Source: Sphingobacterium endophyticum (GTDB lineage Bacteria; Bacteroidota; Bacteroidia; Sphingobacteriales; Sphingobacteriaceae). Taken from it: a stretch of DNA of 64,000 bases. The DNA lies in contig NZ_SMMI01000004.1 of the NCBI RefSeq assembly GCF_009733535.1, positions 460,872 through 524,871 of the forward strand, in the 5' to 3' direction. Both the position numbers and the translations under genes were made by a program. How positions within the stretch are numbered: position 1 is the stretch's first letter; every line of letters starts with the position of its first letter. The notes below the pieces were generated by a model, which was given only the letters and a program-made list of their open reading frames with translations, ran no database searches and was not told where the DNA came from. This document shows positions 26,743-34,375 of this stretch, piece by piece.

Positions 26743-26877
26743 TTATTTTTTAATTAGATGTTGATTCTGACAAATAATGCTTGAATTCATGCGATGTACC
26801 TTAGCCATTTCTTTCCCTTTCATAAAAGAATTGGGGTTATTCTGGATAAGGTTCAGTTTTAAAACAAGTGTTCTCAT
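26743..26877 (-). CDS. Possible small protein of 44 residues upstream of creD
   Basis: An ATG at 26877 opens a 44-codon frame (MRTLVLKLNLIQNNPNSFMK, then GKEMAKVHRMNSSIICQNQH and a LIKK end) closing at a TAA 42 bp before the creD ATG. It is basic, with no signal peptide or membrane helix. The start lies 16 bp after the 19-bp palindrome at 26894-26912, so it would be the first reading frame of a creD transcript driven from there. It could be a leader peptide or a real small gene; equally, an open frame this short may be chance. Confidence 0.3.
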   Translation of the reverse strand: MRTLVLKLNLIQNNPNSFMKGKEMAKVHRMNSSIICQNQHLIKK

Positions 26878-26893
26878 AATGTTTATTAAAAAG

Positions 26894-26912
26894 TACTTTG
26901 AGTTTCAAAGTA
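26894..26912. promoter_or_regulatory. 19-bp palindrome upstream of creD, putative regulator operator
   Basis: TACTTTGA-GTT-TCAAAGTA: perfect 8-bp arms around 3 bp. It lies between the winged-helix gene stop and creD. The same arms recur at 27858-27876 ahead of the regulator's own operon, the pattern expected for an autoregulated repressor with a second target. Confidence 0.7.
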
Positions 26913-26929
26913 AAGGTGTAAAAAAAATT

Positions 26930-27232
26930 TTATTTATACGTTTGTTTTATTAAATTTTCTAATGCAATTAGATGATTTTCAAAAGCTTTGACTCCTTTTT
27001 CCGTTTTACTGTAACTTGTATTCGGTTTTCTATCAATAAAAGTTTTACTGACTAATATATACCCCTCTTTTTCTAAGTTTTTTAGATTGGAAGCGAGATT
27101 ACCATCGGTCACGTCCAACAATTCTTTCAAAGAGTTGAAATCATAGGAATCGTTGGCTATTAGGATACTCATGATCTGTAGCCTTACCCTATTTTCAAAA
27201 ACCTTATCATATAATGTTAAATCTAAGCTCAC
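26930..27232 (-). CDS. Winged-helix transcriptional regulator (MarR/PadR-like, DUF-type)
   Basis: 100 residues, essentially one DNA-binding domain: helices about 8-45 (ENRVRLQIMSILIANDSYDF), recognition helix in LLDVTDGNLASNLKNLEKEG and a wing with FIDRKPNTSYSKTEKGVKAF. The same type is often found next to creD in Bacteroidota. There is no separate ligand domain, so sensing may rely on a partner. Its start overlaps the end of the upstream membrane-protein gene by 4 bp (ATGA), so that protein is a likely signal partner. Binding sites are probably the two TACTTTGA palindromes. Confidence 0.85.
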   Translation of the reverse strand: MSLDLTLYDKVFENRVRLQIMSILIANDSYDFNSLKELLDVTDGNLASNLKNLEKEGYILVSKTFIDRKPNTSYSKTEKGVKAFENHLIALENLIKQTYK

Positions 27233-27852
27233 TTTTTTTCGTACTTTTTATGGACAATGATTCCGTAAACGATATGTAACACTCCAAATCCTAATGCCCA
27301 AAACACGACGCCATATCCAGGGAATGCCAATGCTAATAAGCCCAACCCAATTTCTAAAATCCCTAATACCCGTACTTCTCGAAACGTAAAAACACTCGCA
27401 GCTGTTAATGAAAGTCCGTAAAAGATTAACAGTGATGATGCGACTAACCCAAATATTCCTTTACTAATGAGTATCAGTGTAAAAAGCCCTCCAGTTACCA
27501 AAGGGATCGCCATAGCTTTAAGTAATGCCTTACTTGTAGGATTCCAGATACTTTGACCACTTTTCTTAGCTTTTGCTTTTGCCATGGTCACTCCTACCGA
27601 AATAGATACCACTAAAACCACGAAAGCAATAGCGATAAGCTTCCAAATCACCTGTTCATCCAATACATAGAATTCCCTATACCCAAATAAGCTTTTCGTT
27701 CCATATACGACAAAATAAGCAGCTGCAGATCCCAATAATGCAAAACAACCAATCAACACGCCTGATAGTCCGCTAATTGACATAAATTTTGAAGACTTCT
27801 CCATCATGGAGCGAATCTGGCCTATTTCTTTTAAGATATCTTTCTGGTCCAT
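27229..27852 (-). CDS. Membrane protein co-transcribed with the CreD-locus regulator
   Basis: 207 residues, six predicted membrane helices: two in the first half (FMSISGLSGVLIGCFALLGS, then VIWKLIAIAFVVLVVSISVG) and four in the second (from about 110, with LVTGGLFTLILISKGIFGLV). The N-terminal 35 residues are cytoplasmic and charged (DQKDILKEIGQIRSMMEKSS). No enzymatic motif was found. Translational coupling to the winged-helix gene (4-bp overlap) and the operator just 5 bp before its ATG suggest that it works with the regulator, perhaps as a membrane sensor; that is inference. Confidence 0.8.
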   Translation of the reverse strand: MDQKDILKEIGQIRSMMEKSSKFMSISGLSGVLIGCFALLGSAAAYFVVYGTKSLFGYREFYVLDEQVIWKLIAIAFVVLVVSISVGVTMAKAKAKKSGQSIWNPTSKALLKAMAIPLVTGGLFTLILISKGIFGLVASSLLIFYGLSLTAASVFTFREVRVLGILEIGLGLLALAFPGYGVVFWALGFGVLHIVYGIIVHKKYEKK

Positions 27853-27857
27853 AAAAG

Positions 27858-27876
27858 TACTTTGATTTTCAAAGTA
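27858..27876. promoter_or_regulatory. 19-bp palindrome upstream of the regulator operon
   Basis: TACTTTGA-TTT-TCAAAGTA, identical in both arms to 26894-26912. It ends 5 bp before the ATG of the membrane-protein gene, where a bound protein would block transcription or translation. Its TACTTTG core also resembles a -7 element with one base missing. Confidence 0.7.
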
Positions 27877-27966
27877 AGGTTAATTATTCCGTACCCGCAA
27901 ATATTTTTTCATTTTTTTCAAAGAAGAATGATTTTATTCGAGAAGGAGAATGGATAGATTTTTGGT

Positions 27967-28290
27967 TTAAGCAGTTTTGCCAAGCTCAAGACATAAAACT
28001 CCAGCAATAATTAACATGAGTCCTAATAATTGAACGGTACCTAAAGACTCTTTAAAGGCAAAGTATCCTACTAGAGCTAATAATGATATTCCTACTGCAG
28101 CCCATATCCCATATGCAACACCGATCTGCATTCCAGCTTTTAAGGATAACGACAATAAATAATATGCTCCCACTACCCCTATGACTGCTACAATAGATGG
28201 AACTAGTTTTGTAAATCCTTCAGACTGTCGAGTGCCTAATGCTCCAATTAATTCTGCAACAATGGCTGCAATTAAATAAATATATTTCAT
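27967..28290 (-). CDS. SMR (EmrE-type) small multidrug resistance transporter
   Basis: 107 residues and four membrane helices, the family norm. The essential membrane carboxylate is E13 in IVAELIGALG; the GMQIGVAYGIWAAVG segment of helix 3 and FKESLGTVQLLGLMLIIAGV of helix 4 match SMR proteins. It works as a dual-topology homodimer exchanging protons for cationic compounds; a guanidinium-export (Gdx-like) role is also possible for this family and cannot be excluded. A perfect 8-bp inverted repeat 34 bp upstream of the ATG may be an operator. It stands alone. Confidence 0.9.
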   Translation of the reverse strand: MKYIYLIAAIVAELIGALGTRQSEGFTKLVPSIVAVIGVVGAYYLLSLSLKAGMQIGVAYGIWAAVGISLLALVGYFAFKESLGTVQLLGLMLIIAGVLCLELGKTA

Positions 28291-28317
28291 CTCATGTCTA
28301 GCTTACTGCACCTTTTG

Positions 28318-28348
28318 AATTCGTAATCATTTTCCAATGATTAGAATT
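28318..28348. promoter_or_regulatory. Inverted repeat upstream of the SMR gene
   Basis: TAATCATT-TTCC-AATGATTA (28324-28343) is perfect, and flanking AATTC/GAATT extend the symmetry after one unpaired base. There is no U-run, so an operator is more likely than a terminator. No regulator gene is adjacent. Confidence 0.45.
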
Positions 28349-28719
28349 TATGGGACTAATTTATCCATATCTCTTTGATTTTTTATTGTATTAGAACAAA
28401 TAAATTCATTTTAAAATTTATTAATCAAATCATTGGTCTTGTAATTCATCTCATGAATTATTATTCAAAGAATTAGAGAATGTGTTTCAATATTTAAATA
28501 AAGAATCTGAATGACTAATTCAATTTTATTAAATCACTTTCACTCGCTGAAGTTTCATTTTCTTAGTTTAAGCAAATAAAACGAAGGCCTAAAAGCTAAT
28601 TATTCATGAAAATCGGTAATAATATTGGTTTAACGGACACAATAAATGATTTTTATTAAAATTAGGAGGTTAACAGACAAATAGTTACAAAAAGATAGTC
28701 AAAAAATAGAAAAAAAAGC

Positions 28720-28750
28720 TTGACATATATAGGTTTGGTTTCTATCTTTG
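28720..28750 (+). promoter_or_regulatory. Promoter of tRNA-Leu
   Basis: TTG (28720-28722) as the -33 box and a consensus TATCTTTG (28743-28750) as the -7 box, 20 bp apart. The mature tRNA begins 22 bp after the -7 element. Confidence 0.75.
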
Positions 28751-28771
28751 TGGCTCAATAAAATCCTAACT

Positions 28772-28853
28772 GCGGAAGTGGCGTAATTGGTAGCCGCACC
28801 AGACTTAGGATCTGGCGCCGCGAGGCGTGGGGGTTCGAGTCCCTTCTTCCGCA
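28772..28853 (+). tRNA. tRNA-Leu, anticodon UAG
   Basis: 82 nt. The acceptor stem GCGGAAG pairs with CTTCCGC, with A as discriminator and no encoded CCA. The anticodon arm is CCAGA-CTTAGGA-TCTGG, giving TAG. A long class-II variable arm (CGCC-GCGA-GGCG) and a GGTTCGAGTCC T-arm support leucine. It stands alone; a terminator follows eight bases later. Confidence 0.97.
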
Positions 28854-28860
28854 CTTGATG

Positions 28861-28896
28861 TCCTCCCGAAAATAAACCTCGGGAGGATTTTTTTTA
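28861..28896 (+). terminator. Terminator after tRNA-Leu
   Basis: TCCTCCCGA, a 9-base loop, TCGGGAGGA and eight Ts. It isolates the tRNA from the trigger factor gene 28 bp downstream. Confidence 0.88.
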
Positions 28897-28923
28897 TTAA
28901 TTGCGAAAAGCTAAAACAAGAGT

Positions 28924-30258
28924 ATGAATATTTCACACCAGAACATTGATGACATCAACGCTAATATCCAAGTGGAAATAGCACCTGAGGACTATAATCC
29001 ACAGGTTGATAAAGCAATTAAAGACCAAGCTAAACAAGCTAAATTACCAGGATTCCGTCCAGGAATGGTTCCTACGGGACATATCAAACGTATGTATGGT
29101 AAAGCAATCTTATTCGATGAGATCAACAAAATTATCAATGATAAAATTGCTGAATACATCGGTGAGCAAAAATTAGAAGTATTAGGCCAACCTCTTCCAA
29201 AAGAAGAAGATAAAGAAGGTCAATACAACTGGGATTTCAAAGATACTTTTAACTTCGACTACGAGATCGGTTTAGCTCCTCAATTCGACATCCCTTTCTC
29301 AGCAGAAACTGAATTCACAGAATACGATATTAAGGCAGATACAGCAACTCTAGAAGAGCGTATCAAAAACTTACGTCGTAGCTATGGTAAAATGACCAAC
29401 CCCGAAGTTTCAGAAGATGGTGATGTTCTTTATGCTACTTTGAAACAAGATAAAGAAGAAGGTATTGAAAAAACAACTTCAATCCGTACTGATATCATTG
29501 AAGATGCTAAAATCAAAAAATCTCTAGTAGGTTTGAAAAAAGATGATACTGCTAAAATCGACGTTAAGAAAGCGTTTAAAGTTGCTGACTTAGCTCGTAT
29601 CTTAGGTATCACTGAAGATGAGGCTGAGAACTTAGACGTGACTAAATTCGAATTGACTGTTAAAAACATCAATAGATTAGAAGAGTCTGATTTAGATCAA
29701 GAGTTTTTCGATAAATTGTTCCCTGCTGGTGAAGTTACTACAGAAGAACAGTTCAACGAAAAAGTGAAAGAAGAAGTTGAAAACCTATTCAAACAAAACT
29801 CAGCTCAAAGATTGCGTAACGATATGTATACTTTCGGTATGGAAAAAGTAGACGCAAAATTCCCTGAAGAGTTCTTGAAAAGATGGTTAAAAGCAACTAA
29901 TCCTAATTTAGATGCTGCTGAAATCGAAGAAGGTTTTGAAGATTTCTTAAACAACTTGAAATGGACAATCATTGAAAACCGCATTGTTACTGCAAATAAC
30001 CTTGAAGTTAAATATGATGAGGTTGTTGATTTAGCAAAAGAACGTATCTACGCTCAAATCAAAATGTACAACATCAATGAAGAGCCTACTGATGAGCAAT
30101 TACAACAATTCGCTATGCAATTGTTAGGCGATAGAGAACAAGCTAACCGTTTGTTTGAAGAAGTTAAAGCATTGAAAGTTTTCGATCAACTTAAAGAAAC
30201 TGTTAAAATCAAATCTAAAAAGATTGATTACGACAAATTCGAAAAGCTTGATAAATAA
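28924..30258 (+). CDS. tig: Trigger factor
   Basis: 444 residues. The ribosome-bound chaperone for nascent chains. The N-terminal ribosome-binding domain contains the signature region (LPGFRPGMVPTGHIKRMYGK, about 39-58; the usual GFRxGKxP has M in place of K). The middle PPIase region is divergent, with few FKBP active-site residues, as usual in this phylum, and the C-terminal arm is long and helical. Codon choice is strongly biased toward a small set (CGT Arg, GGT Gly), consistent with high expression and unlike the neighbouring genes. No clpP or clpX follows. Confidence 0.93.
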   Translation: MNISHQNIDDINANIQVEIAPEDYNPQVDKAIKDQAKQAKLPGFRPGMVPTGHIKRMYGKAILFDEINKIINDKIAEYIGEQKLEVLGQPLPKEEDKEGQYNWDFKDTFNFDYEIGLAPQFDIPFSAETEFTEYDIKADTATLEERIKNLRRSYGKMTNPEVSEDGDVLYATLKQDKEEGIEKTTSIRTDIIEDAKIKKSLVGLKKDDTAKIDVKKAFKVADLARILGITEDEAENLDVTKFELTVKNINRLEESDLDQEFFDKLFPAGEVTTEEQFNEKVKEEVENLFKQNSAQRLRNDMYTFGMEKVDAKFPEEFLKRWLKATNPNLDAAEIEEGFEDFLNNLKWTIIENRIVTANNLEVKYDEVVDLAKERIYAQIKMYNINEEPTDEQLQQFAMQLLGDREQANRLFEEVKALKVFDQLKETVKIKSKKIDYDKFEKLDK

Positions 30259-30287
30259 GAATTGCAAGAATTAGTTATAAAATAAAA

Positions 30288-30320
30288 AACAGGCTCGGAG
30301 TTTCCGGGCCTGTTTTTTTA
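30288..30320 (+). terminator. Terminator after tig
   Basis: AACAGGCTCGGA and TCCGGGCCTGTT form the stem around a short loop, with one non-canonical pair, followed by seven Ts. Confidence 0.85.
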
Positions 30321-30340
30321 TTAATTATAGACTATTTTTA

Positions 30341-31009
30341 TTAGAATGATTTGGAAAATCCTGTTAGCAGCCAAATTCCCATTGCTATTTTTTCATCGGG
30401 TTTATATTTTGCAGAAGGTCCTGTTTCTAAATTAAAGCCAAAGTTTTTTCCCAATTGTCTATTCATCCCCCAAATAGCTACCAAACCAAAAGAACTGCTC
30501 GTACTGAATTGATTGATTTTGGTAATTTCCCCATTCACATCTTGTTTCTCTTTATACCATCCATGCATAAATCCAAACAGTCTACCTCCTAAATAGCTGG
30601 CACTATTGTTTGAAATGTTCTTCCCTTTATTAAATCTCTTTTCAATATTATAATAATGCTTAACCGCAATAAATGCTGCCGGCATAAATGAATAGGAATT
30701 AGATTTGAATTGGTAACCAACATTTCCATTTACACTCGCTGAACCTTTAGAAAATCCAATTCCAACGGCCATTCCTACATTTGCGTCAAAAATTGTTTTA
30801 GGGCCAATTGGATGTTCGTACTGGAAAGTTACCGCCGGAAATAGCAACGATAATTTGACTCCTTTTGTCTGAACGACAAAATAATCTTGAGTGGAATTTT
30901 TTAAAACAGTGGAATCTGCATTTTGAGCATTTGCTGTAAAATTTACTCCACAGATAAGGGAAAACAAGAACAATCTTGCTTTAGAGGTTTTTGAATTTAA
31001 GTTAAACAT
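30341..31009 (-). CDS. Exported outer-membrane-type protein of unknown function
   Basis: 222 residues. The signal peptide ends about residue 28 (FLFSLICGVNFTANAQ). The rest alternates hydrophobic and polar residues, with Gly and aromatic residues as in an 8-strand barrel (VKLSLLFPAVTFQYEHPIGP, then NVGMAVGIGFSKGSASVNGN), and it ends in Phe, the usual barrel terminus. No family name is recognised. Its promoter region is notable: a consensus -7 element TATATTTG abuts an (AT)11 tract. It faces trigger factor convergently across the tig terminator. Confidence 0.7.
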   Translation of the reverse strand: MFNLNSKTSKARLFLFSLICGVNFTANAQNADSTVLKNSTQDYFVVQTKGVKLSLLFPAVTFQYEHPIGPKTIFDANVGMAVGIGFSKGSASVNGNVGYQFKSNSYSFMPAAFIAVKHYYNIEKRFNKGKNISNNSASYLGGRLFGFMHGWYKEKQDVNGEITKINQFSTSSSFGLVAIWGMNRQLGKNFGFNLETGPSAKYKPDEKIAMGIWLLTGFSKSF

Positions 31010-31029
31010 AGTTTTTATTAATTTATATT

Positions 31030-31054
31030 CAAATATATATATATATATATATAT
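31030..31054 (-). promoter_or_regulatory. -7 element joined to an (AT)11 microsatellite
   Basis: On the minus strand TATATTTG (31030-31037) matches TAnnTTTG and the 11 AT units (31033-31054) fill most of the interval to where a -33 box would lie. The ATG is 20 bp downstream of the element. Changes in AT copy number would alter promoter spacing. Confidence 0.5.
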
Positions 31055-31121
31055 TGAGTTATTAATAAAAACATAATTAGACCATATTATTGAAAATAAT
31101 TTAACTTAAAATACTTTGTTT

Positions 31122-32597
31122 TTAAAAGAAGATATTGTATCCTACGGATAATCGTCCATATGGATATTCACGGTTAAAGTCAGGATATTGCTGTTCTCTA
31201 AAATGTCCCTGTAGGTTGAAATAACCTGAACTTAAATTAAGTGACCATCTTTTATACAAACGAAGGCTTGCTTCCACATTCAATCCATGGAGTACGTAAT
31301 ATGAATCAGTCCCTGAAATAGTAAAAAATACCCCCCCATTATAATCGGCACTAATCATAAAGCGGTTCAACAACATGAGATCTCCCCTAAATCGGTAAGA
31401 GGCACCAGGACCATAATTATAATTTCTACTGGCACCATATAGGAGATAAGGGTCTGGCACCGCAGCTAGCACTACCGCACCCGCACCAACACTTAGATTA
31501 AGCCTGTTACCTGTTTTATATCTAAACTCAGAAAGCCAGTTATAATTAATACTTTGAGCACCATAAAAGAATGCGTCGTTATTGTAGAAATCATAATGTG
31601 CATTCAATGTTCCATAGTGATCGCCCTGTCTGGACTTAAAGAATTTTGCCCCATATAGTAAAGCATGTACATTGACAGCGTTAATAAAGGAACTATCTCC
31701 ATTTCCAAGTTCCAAATTGACCGAAAACTGATCGAATGGTCGCTTATAATTATGGTCACCATTGCTATATCTAAACCTTAAACGACCATAAAAAGCATTT
31801 TTCCCTTCATTTAAGAAATCACCTTCCTTTGCATCAAACCTTCTGATACCCATATCAACTTCAGCCGTAATAATTGAGGAGTCTGCACCGTAATAATCAT
31901 CAATACGCTTTCCCCATTTTCCGTCTAAAAGTCGGTTCAAGCCATTGATGGGATTGACAATTGTTGCTACGATTTCATTGCCAACACGGTTATGATCTGT
32001 TCGATTTCGGGCTAGGATATTCCGGGATACTCGGTGCATCATCTCTCCTAAGAGGATACCACCAAAAGTAGTGTTAACCAGATCGTTGATCGATGGATGT
32101 TGAGTCTCACCTGCAGTTTCCCAAATATAACTTCCGGCAACTGTAGCTAAACTAGATTGGTAAAAATTATATCCATTGCTTCGAAAAGCATTGAAATATA
32201 TCTGTCCATGAAACGGGTGATCAATTTGATTGGTTGTAAATTGGTTATCGTCCCAATCCCAAGCACTGAAACGTTGATGATCTAGAAAATTCTGGAAGGA
32301 AATATATGAATAAGGATCTTTTGTAATAAACCGATTAAAGGAAGCTGGAAAAGCTTGTGCTAAGAACCACTCTGTCCCTGCCCTCCAAAACTTCTTTTCC
32401 CTTTTTGGGTTCAAGTCCCATTGAATTGTATCTTTTAAAAATTCGGGACTATCTGTCAAGATATTTAGGCTATCCTTCCTGAAATTAATAGGTTCATCTT
32501 TGATTTTTCCGAGGGTATCAATCTGAGCAAAAGAATAAGAAATGGATAAAATAAAAATCCAAACAGTGAGAGGTAGACTTCTGTAATGTATAAGCAA
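31122..32597 (-). CDS. DUF3943-type outer membrane protein
   Basis: 491 residues with a signal peptide (ITVWIFILSISYSFAQ-like, about 9-24). The central block with DHPFHGQIYFNAFRSNGYNF, SLATVAGSYIWETAGETQHP and NDLVNTTFGGILLGEMMHR is the DUF3943 signature; it precedes a C-terminal barrel-like region of alternating strands ending in Phe. The function of the family is unknown; outer-membrane location is inferred from the strand pattern and terminus. It stands alone between two other exported proteins, with 112 bp to the next gene on its strand. Confidence 0.8.
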   Translation of the reverse strand: MLIHYRSLPLTVWIFILSISYSFAQIDTLGKIKDEPINFRKDSLNILTDSPEFLKDTIQWDLNPKREKKFWRAGTEWFLAQAFPASFNRFITKDPYSYISFQNFLDHQRFSAWDWDDNQFTTNQIDHPFHGQIYFNAFRSNGYNFYQSSLATVAGSYIWETAGETQHPSINDLVNTTFGGILLGEMMHRVSRNILARNRTDHNRVGNEIVATIVNPINGLNRLLDGKWGKRIDDYYGADSSIITAEVDMGIRRFDAKEGDFLNEGKNAFYGRLRFRYSNGDHNYKRPFDQFSVNLELGNGDSSFINAVNVHALLYGAKFFKSRQGDHYGTLNAHYDFYNNDAFFYGAQSINYNWLSEFRYKTGNRLNLSVGAGAVVLAAVPDPYLLYGASRNYNYGPGASYRFRGDLMLLNRFMISADYNGGVFFTISGTDSYYVLHGLNVEASLRLYKRWSLNLSSGYFNLQGHFREQQYPDFNREYPYGRLSVGYNIFF

Positions 32598-32769
32598 AGT
32601 ACTGTTATTTAATAAGCTGTAAAATTAAATTAATATATCGAATTGCTACGCTTCAATTGCTCTTCCTATCTCAATTTTAACATTATGCTGTTAATATGGA
32701 CATGGTACAAACAGTTTGTCCTTTGAATGGTTTTAATTATATTTAAAGGATAACCAACAGAATAACAGC

Positions 32770-33459
32770 ATGAAAAGAATTTTTTTAAGTATGACAATTC
32801 TGCTGATGAGCATTGCAGTCATTGCTCAGAATAGGCAGTCCATAACCGGAGCTTATTTAGCCAAGGATGGAAACATCAACCATTTATGGCTATTTGTAGA
32901 TGGCTATAGTTCCTATATTCAATACGAAAACAACAAATACCTTTCCACTTGGGGTGGTCCATTCAGCAATGAATCCAACGGAATACAAGTCAAGGTTGAG
33001 TTTAATGATGCAAAACCTGATGAAATTGGGCAAGATAAAGCTACCGCTGCTAAATTAAGTGGGAATGAAATAAAAATGGGAAACCTGACATTCAAAAAAA
33101 AACCTTCAAATAAACAGGATTTAGATGGTCTTTGGAGAATAACAGGAAGAAAGCAAGATGATAAAGTATCCTCTATTCCTCGAGGAGATCGGAAAACAAT
33201 TAAGATTTTGGTAGATGGATATTTTCAATGGATAGCAATTAATCCGGCAGAAAAAGGATTCTTTGGTACAGGTGGTGGACAATATACCTTCAAAGGAGGA
33301 AAATATACCGAGAAAATATTATTCTTTTCAAGAGATAACAGCCGAGTTGGCGCAGTATTAAGTTTTGATGGAGAAATTAAGGATGCTGATTGGCATCATA
33401 GTGGATTAAGTTCTAAAGGGGATCCAATTTTTGAAATATGGTCTAGAGACAATAAATAA
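32770..33459 (+). CDS. Exported protein with two related lipocalin-like repeats
   Basis: 229 residues with a signal peptide (about 1-19, MKRIFLSMTILLMSIAVIAQ). The mature part repeats itself: an early unit (ITGAYLAKDG, LWLFVDGYSSYIQYE, STWGGPF) and a later one (LDGLWRITGRKQDD, IKILVDGYFQWIAIN, FGTGGGQY) share the order G-x-W/Y, VDGY and a Gly-rich turn, so an internal duplication is likely. Short beta-rich units like this resemble lipocalin-like or DUF4488-type proteins, but no family is claimed. It stands alone, with its own terminator. Confidence 0.7.
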   Translation: MKRIFLSMTILLMSIAVIAQNRQSITGAYLAKDGNINHLWLFVDGYSSYIQYENNKYLSTWGGPFSNESNGIQVKVEFNDAKPDEIGQDKATAAKLSGNEIKMGNLTFKKKPSNKQDLDGLWRITGRKQDDKVSSIPRGDRKTIKILVDGYFQWIAINPAEKGFFGTGGGQYTFKGGKYTEKILFFSRDNSRVGAVLSFDGEIKDADWHHSGLSSKGDPIFEIWSRDNK

Positions 33460-33466
33460 GAACAAT

Positions 33467-33492
33467 AAAGGGCGTTGAAATCAACGCCCTTT
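33467..33492. terminator. Bidirectional terminator before the cysM end
   Basis: AAAGGGCGTTGA, a 2-base loop and TCAACGCCCTTT between convergent genes; it ends both the exported-protein gene and the minus-strand cysteine operon. Confidence 0.8.
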
Positions 33493-33502
33493 GTTTATTT
33501 TC

Positions 33503-34375
33503 TTAACCGAATAAGTCCGAACTTAAATATCGATCTCCCCGATCGCATACAATAAATACTATGACTCCAGATTCGATTTCATTTGCTACGGTTAGAGCAG
33601 CTTGAAAGGCTCCACCAGAGCTCATGCCAGCAAACACTCCTTCTTTTCTTGCCAGTTCCCTGGCTTTCTGGGTAGCGTCTTTCTGATCAATATCGATAAC
33701 CCTGTCGACCCTGGAAGGATCAAATATCTTAGGCAAGTATTCTTTTGGCCATCTTCGAATACCCGGAATGGAAGATTCTTCAGTAGGCTGACAACCCACT
33801 ATTTGTACCTCCGGATTCTGCTGCTTCAAATAAATTGAACAGCCCATAATTGTGCCTGTTGTCCCCATTGCACTAACAAAATGCGTAATCTTACCATCGG
33901 TATCTCGCCATATTTCAGGACCTGTAGTTTTTACGTGAGCTTCATAATTGTCGGGATTTGAAAACTGATTTAAAATATAATATTCCCCGGTAGCAGCTTT
34001 CTCTTCAGCATAGTCCCTACTCGCTTCCATACTATCTAATAAAGTCACTTTCCCTCCGAAAGCTTCCATGGTCAAGGTTCTTTCTCGTGTTGAGGATGAA
34101 GGCATAACCAACTCAATTTCTAAACCGAACATACTTGCAATCATTGCCAAAGCAATTCCTGTATTTCCGCTGGTTGCTTCAATCAATTTAGTTTTTTTGT
34201 TGATTTCACCACGTTCCATGGCTGAGCGAATCATATTCAAGGCCGCTCTATCTTTCACAGAACCACCGGGATTATTACCCTCTAATTTTGCGTATATTTT
34301 AACCTTTGGATTATCATGAAATCCTTTGATTTCAACCATCGGCGTATTTCCTATTAAATCGATGATGTTTGCCAT
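33503..34375 (-). CDS. cysM: Cysteine synthase (CysM/CysK family)
   Basis: 290 residues. A PLP enzyme converting O-acetylserine and sulfide (or thiosulfate) to cysteine. The PLP lysine is K41 in NPGGSVKDR; the substrate-binding EATSGNTGIALAMIASMFG and the PLP phosphate-site GTTGTIMG are present. The length and ANIIDLIGNTPMVEIKG start fit CysM better than CysK. Its first base is the last base of the cysE stop, so the two are translationally coupled and may form the cysteine synthase complex. Confidence 0.93.
   Translation of the reverse strand: MANIIDLIGNTPMVEIKGFHDNPKVKIYAKLEGNNPGGSVKDRAALNMIRSAMERGEINKKTKLIEATSGNTGIALAMIASMFGLEIELVMPSSSTRERTLTMEAFGGKVTLLDSMEASRDYAEEKAATGEYYILNQFSNPDNYEAHVKTTGPEIWRDTDGKITHFVSAMGTTGTIMGCSIYLKQQNPEVQIVGCQPTEESSIPGIRRWPKEYLPKIFDPSRVDRVIDIDQKDATQKARELARKEGVFAGMSSGGAFQAALTVANEIESGVIVFIVCDRGDRYLSSDLFG

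Larger units (their letters stand above)
28291..28771. other. AT-rich intergenic region, no gene seen
   Basis: Between the SMR gene and tRNA-Leu. Open frames are shorter than 15 codons. The left end holds the inverted repeat at 28318-28348 and the right end the tRNA promoter at 28720-28750. Nothing else in about 370 bp could be assigned. Confidence 0.6.

Noticed and set aside
28291..28771. Possible ncRNA in the large gap before tRNA-Leu
   Set aside because: Apart from the promoter and one inverted repeat there is no stable structure with a terminator; nothing recognisable as 6S, SRP RNA, tmRNA or a known riboswitch.
28772..28853. tRNA-Leu as an integration site for a mobile element
   Set aside because: No direct repeat of the tRNA 3' end, no integrase and no foreign-looking gene block on either side; trigger factor follows at once.
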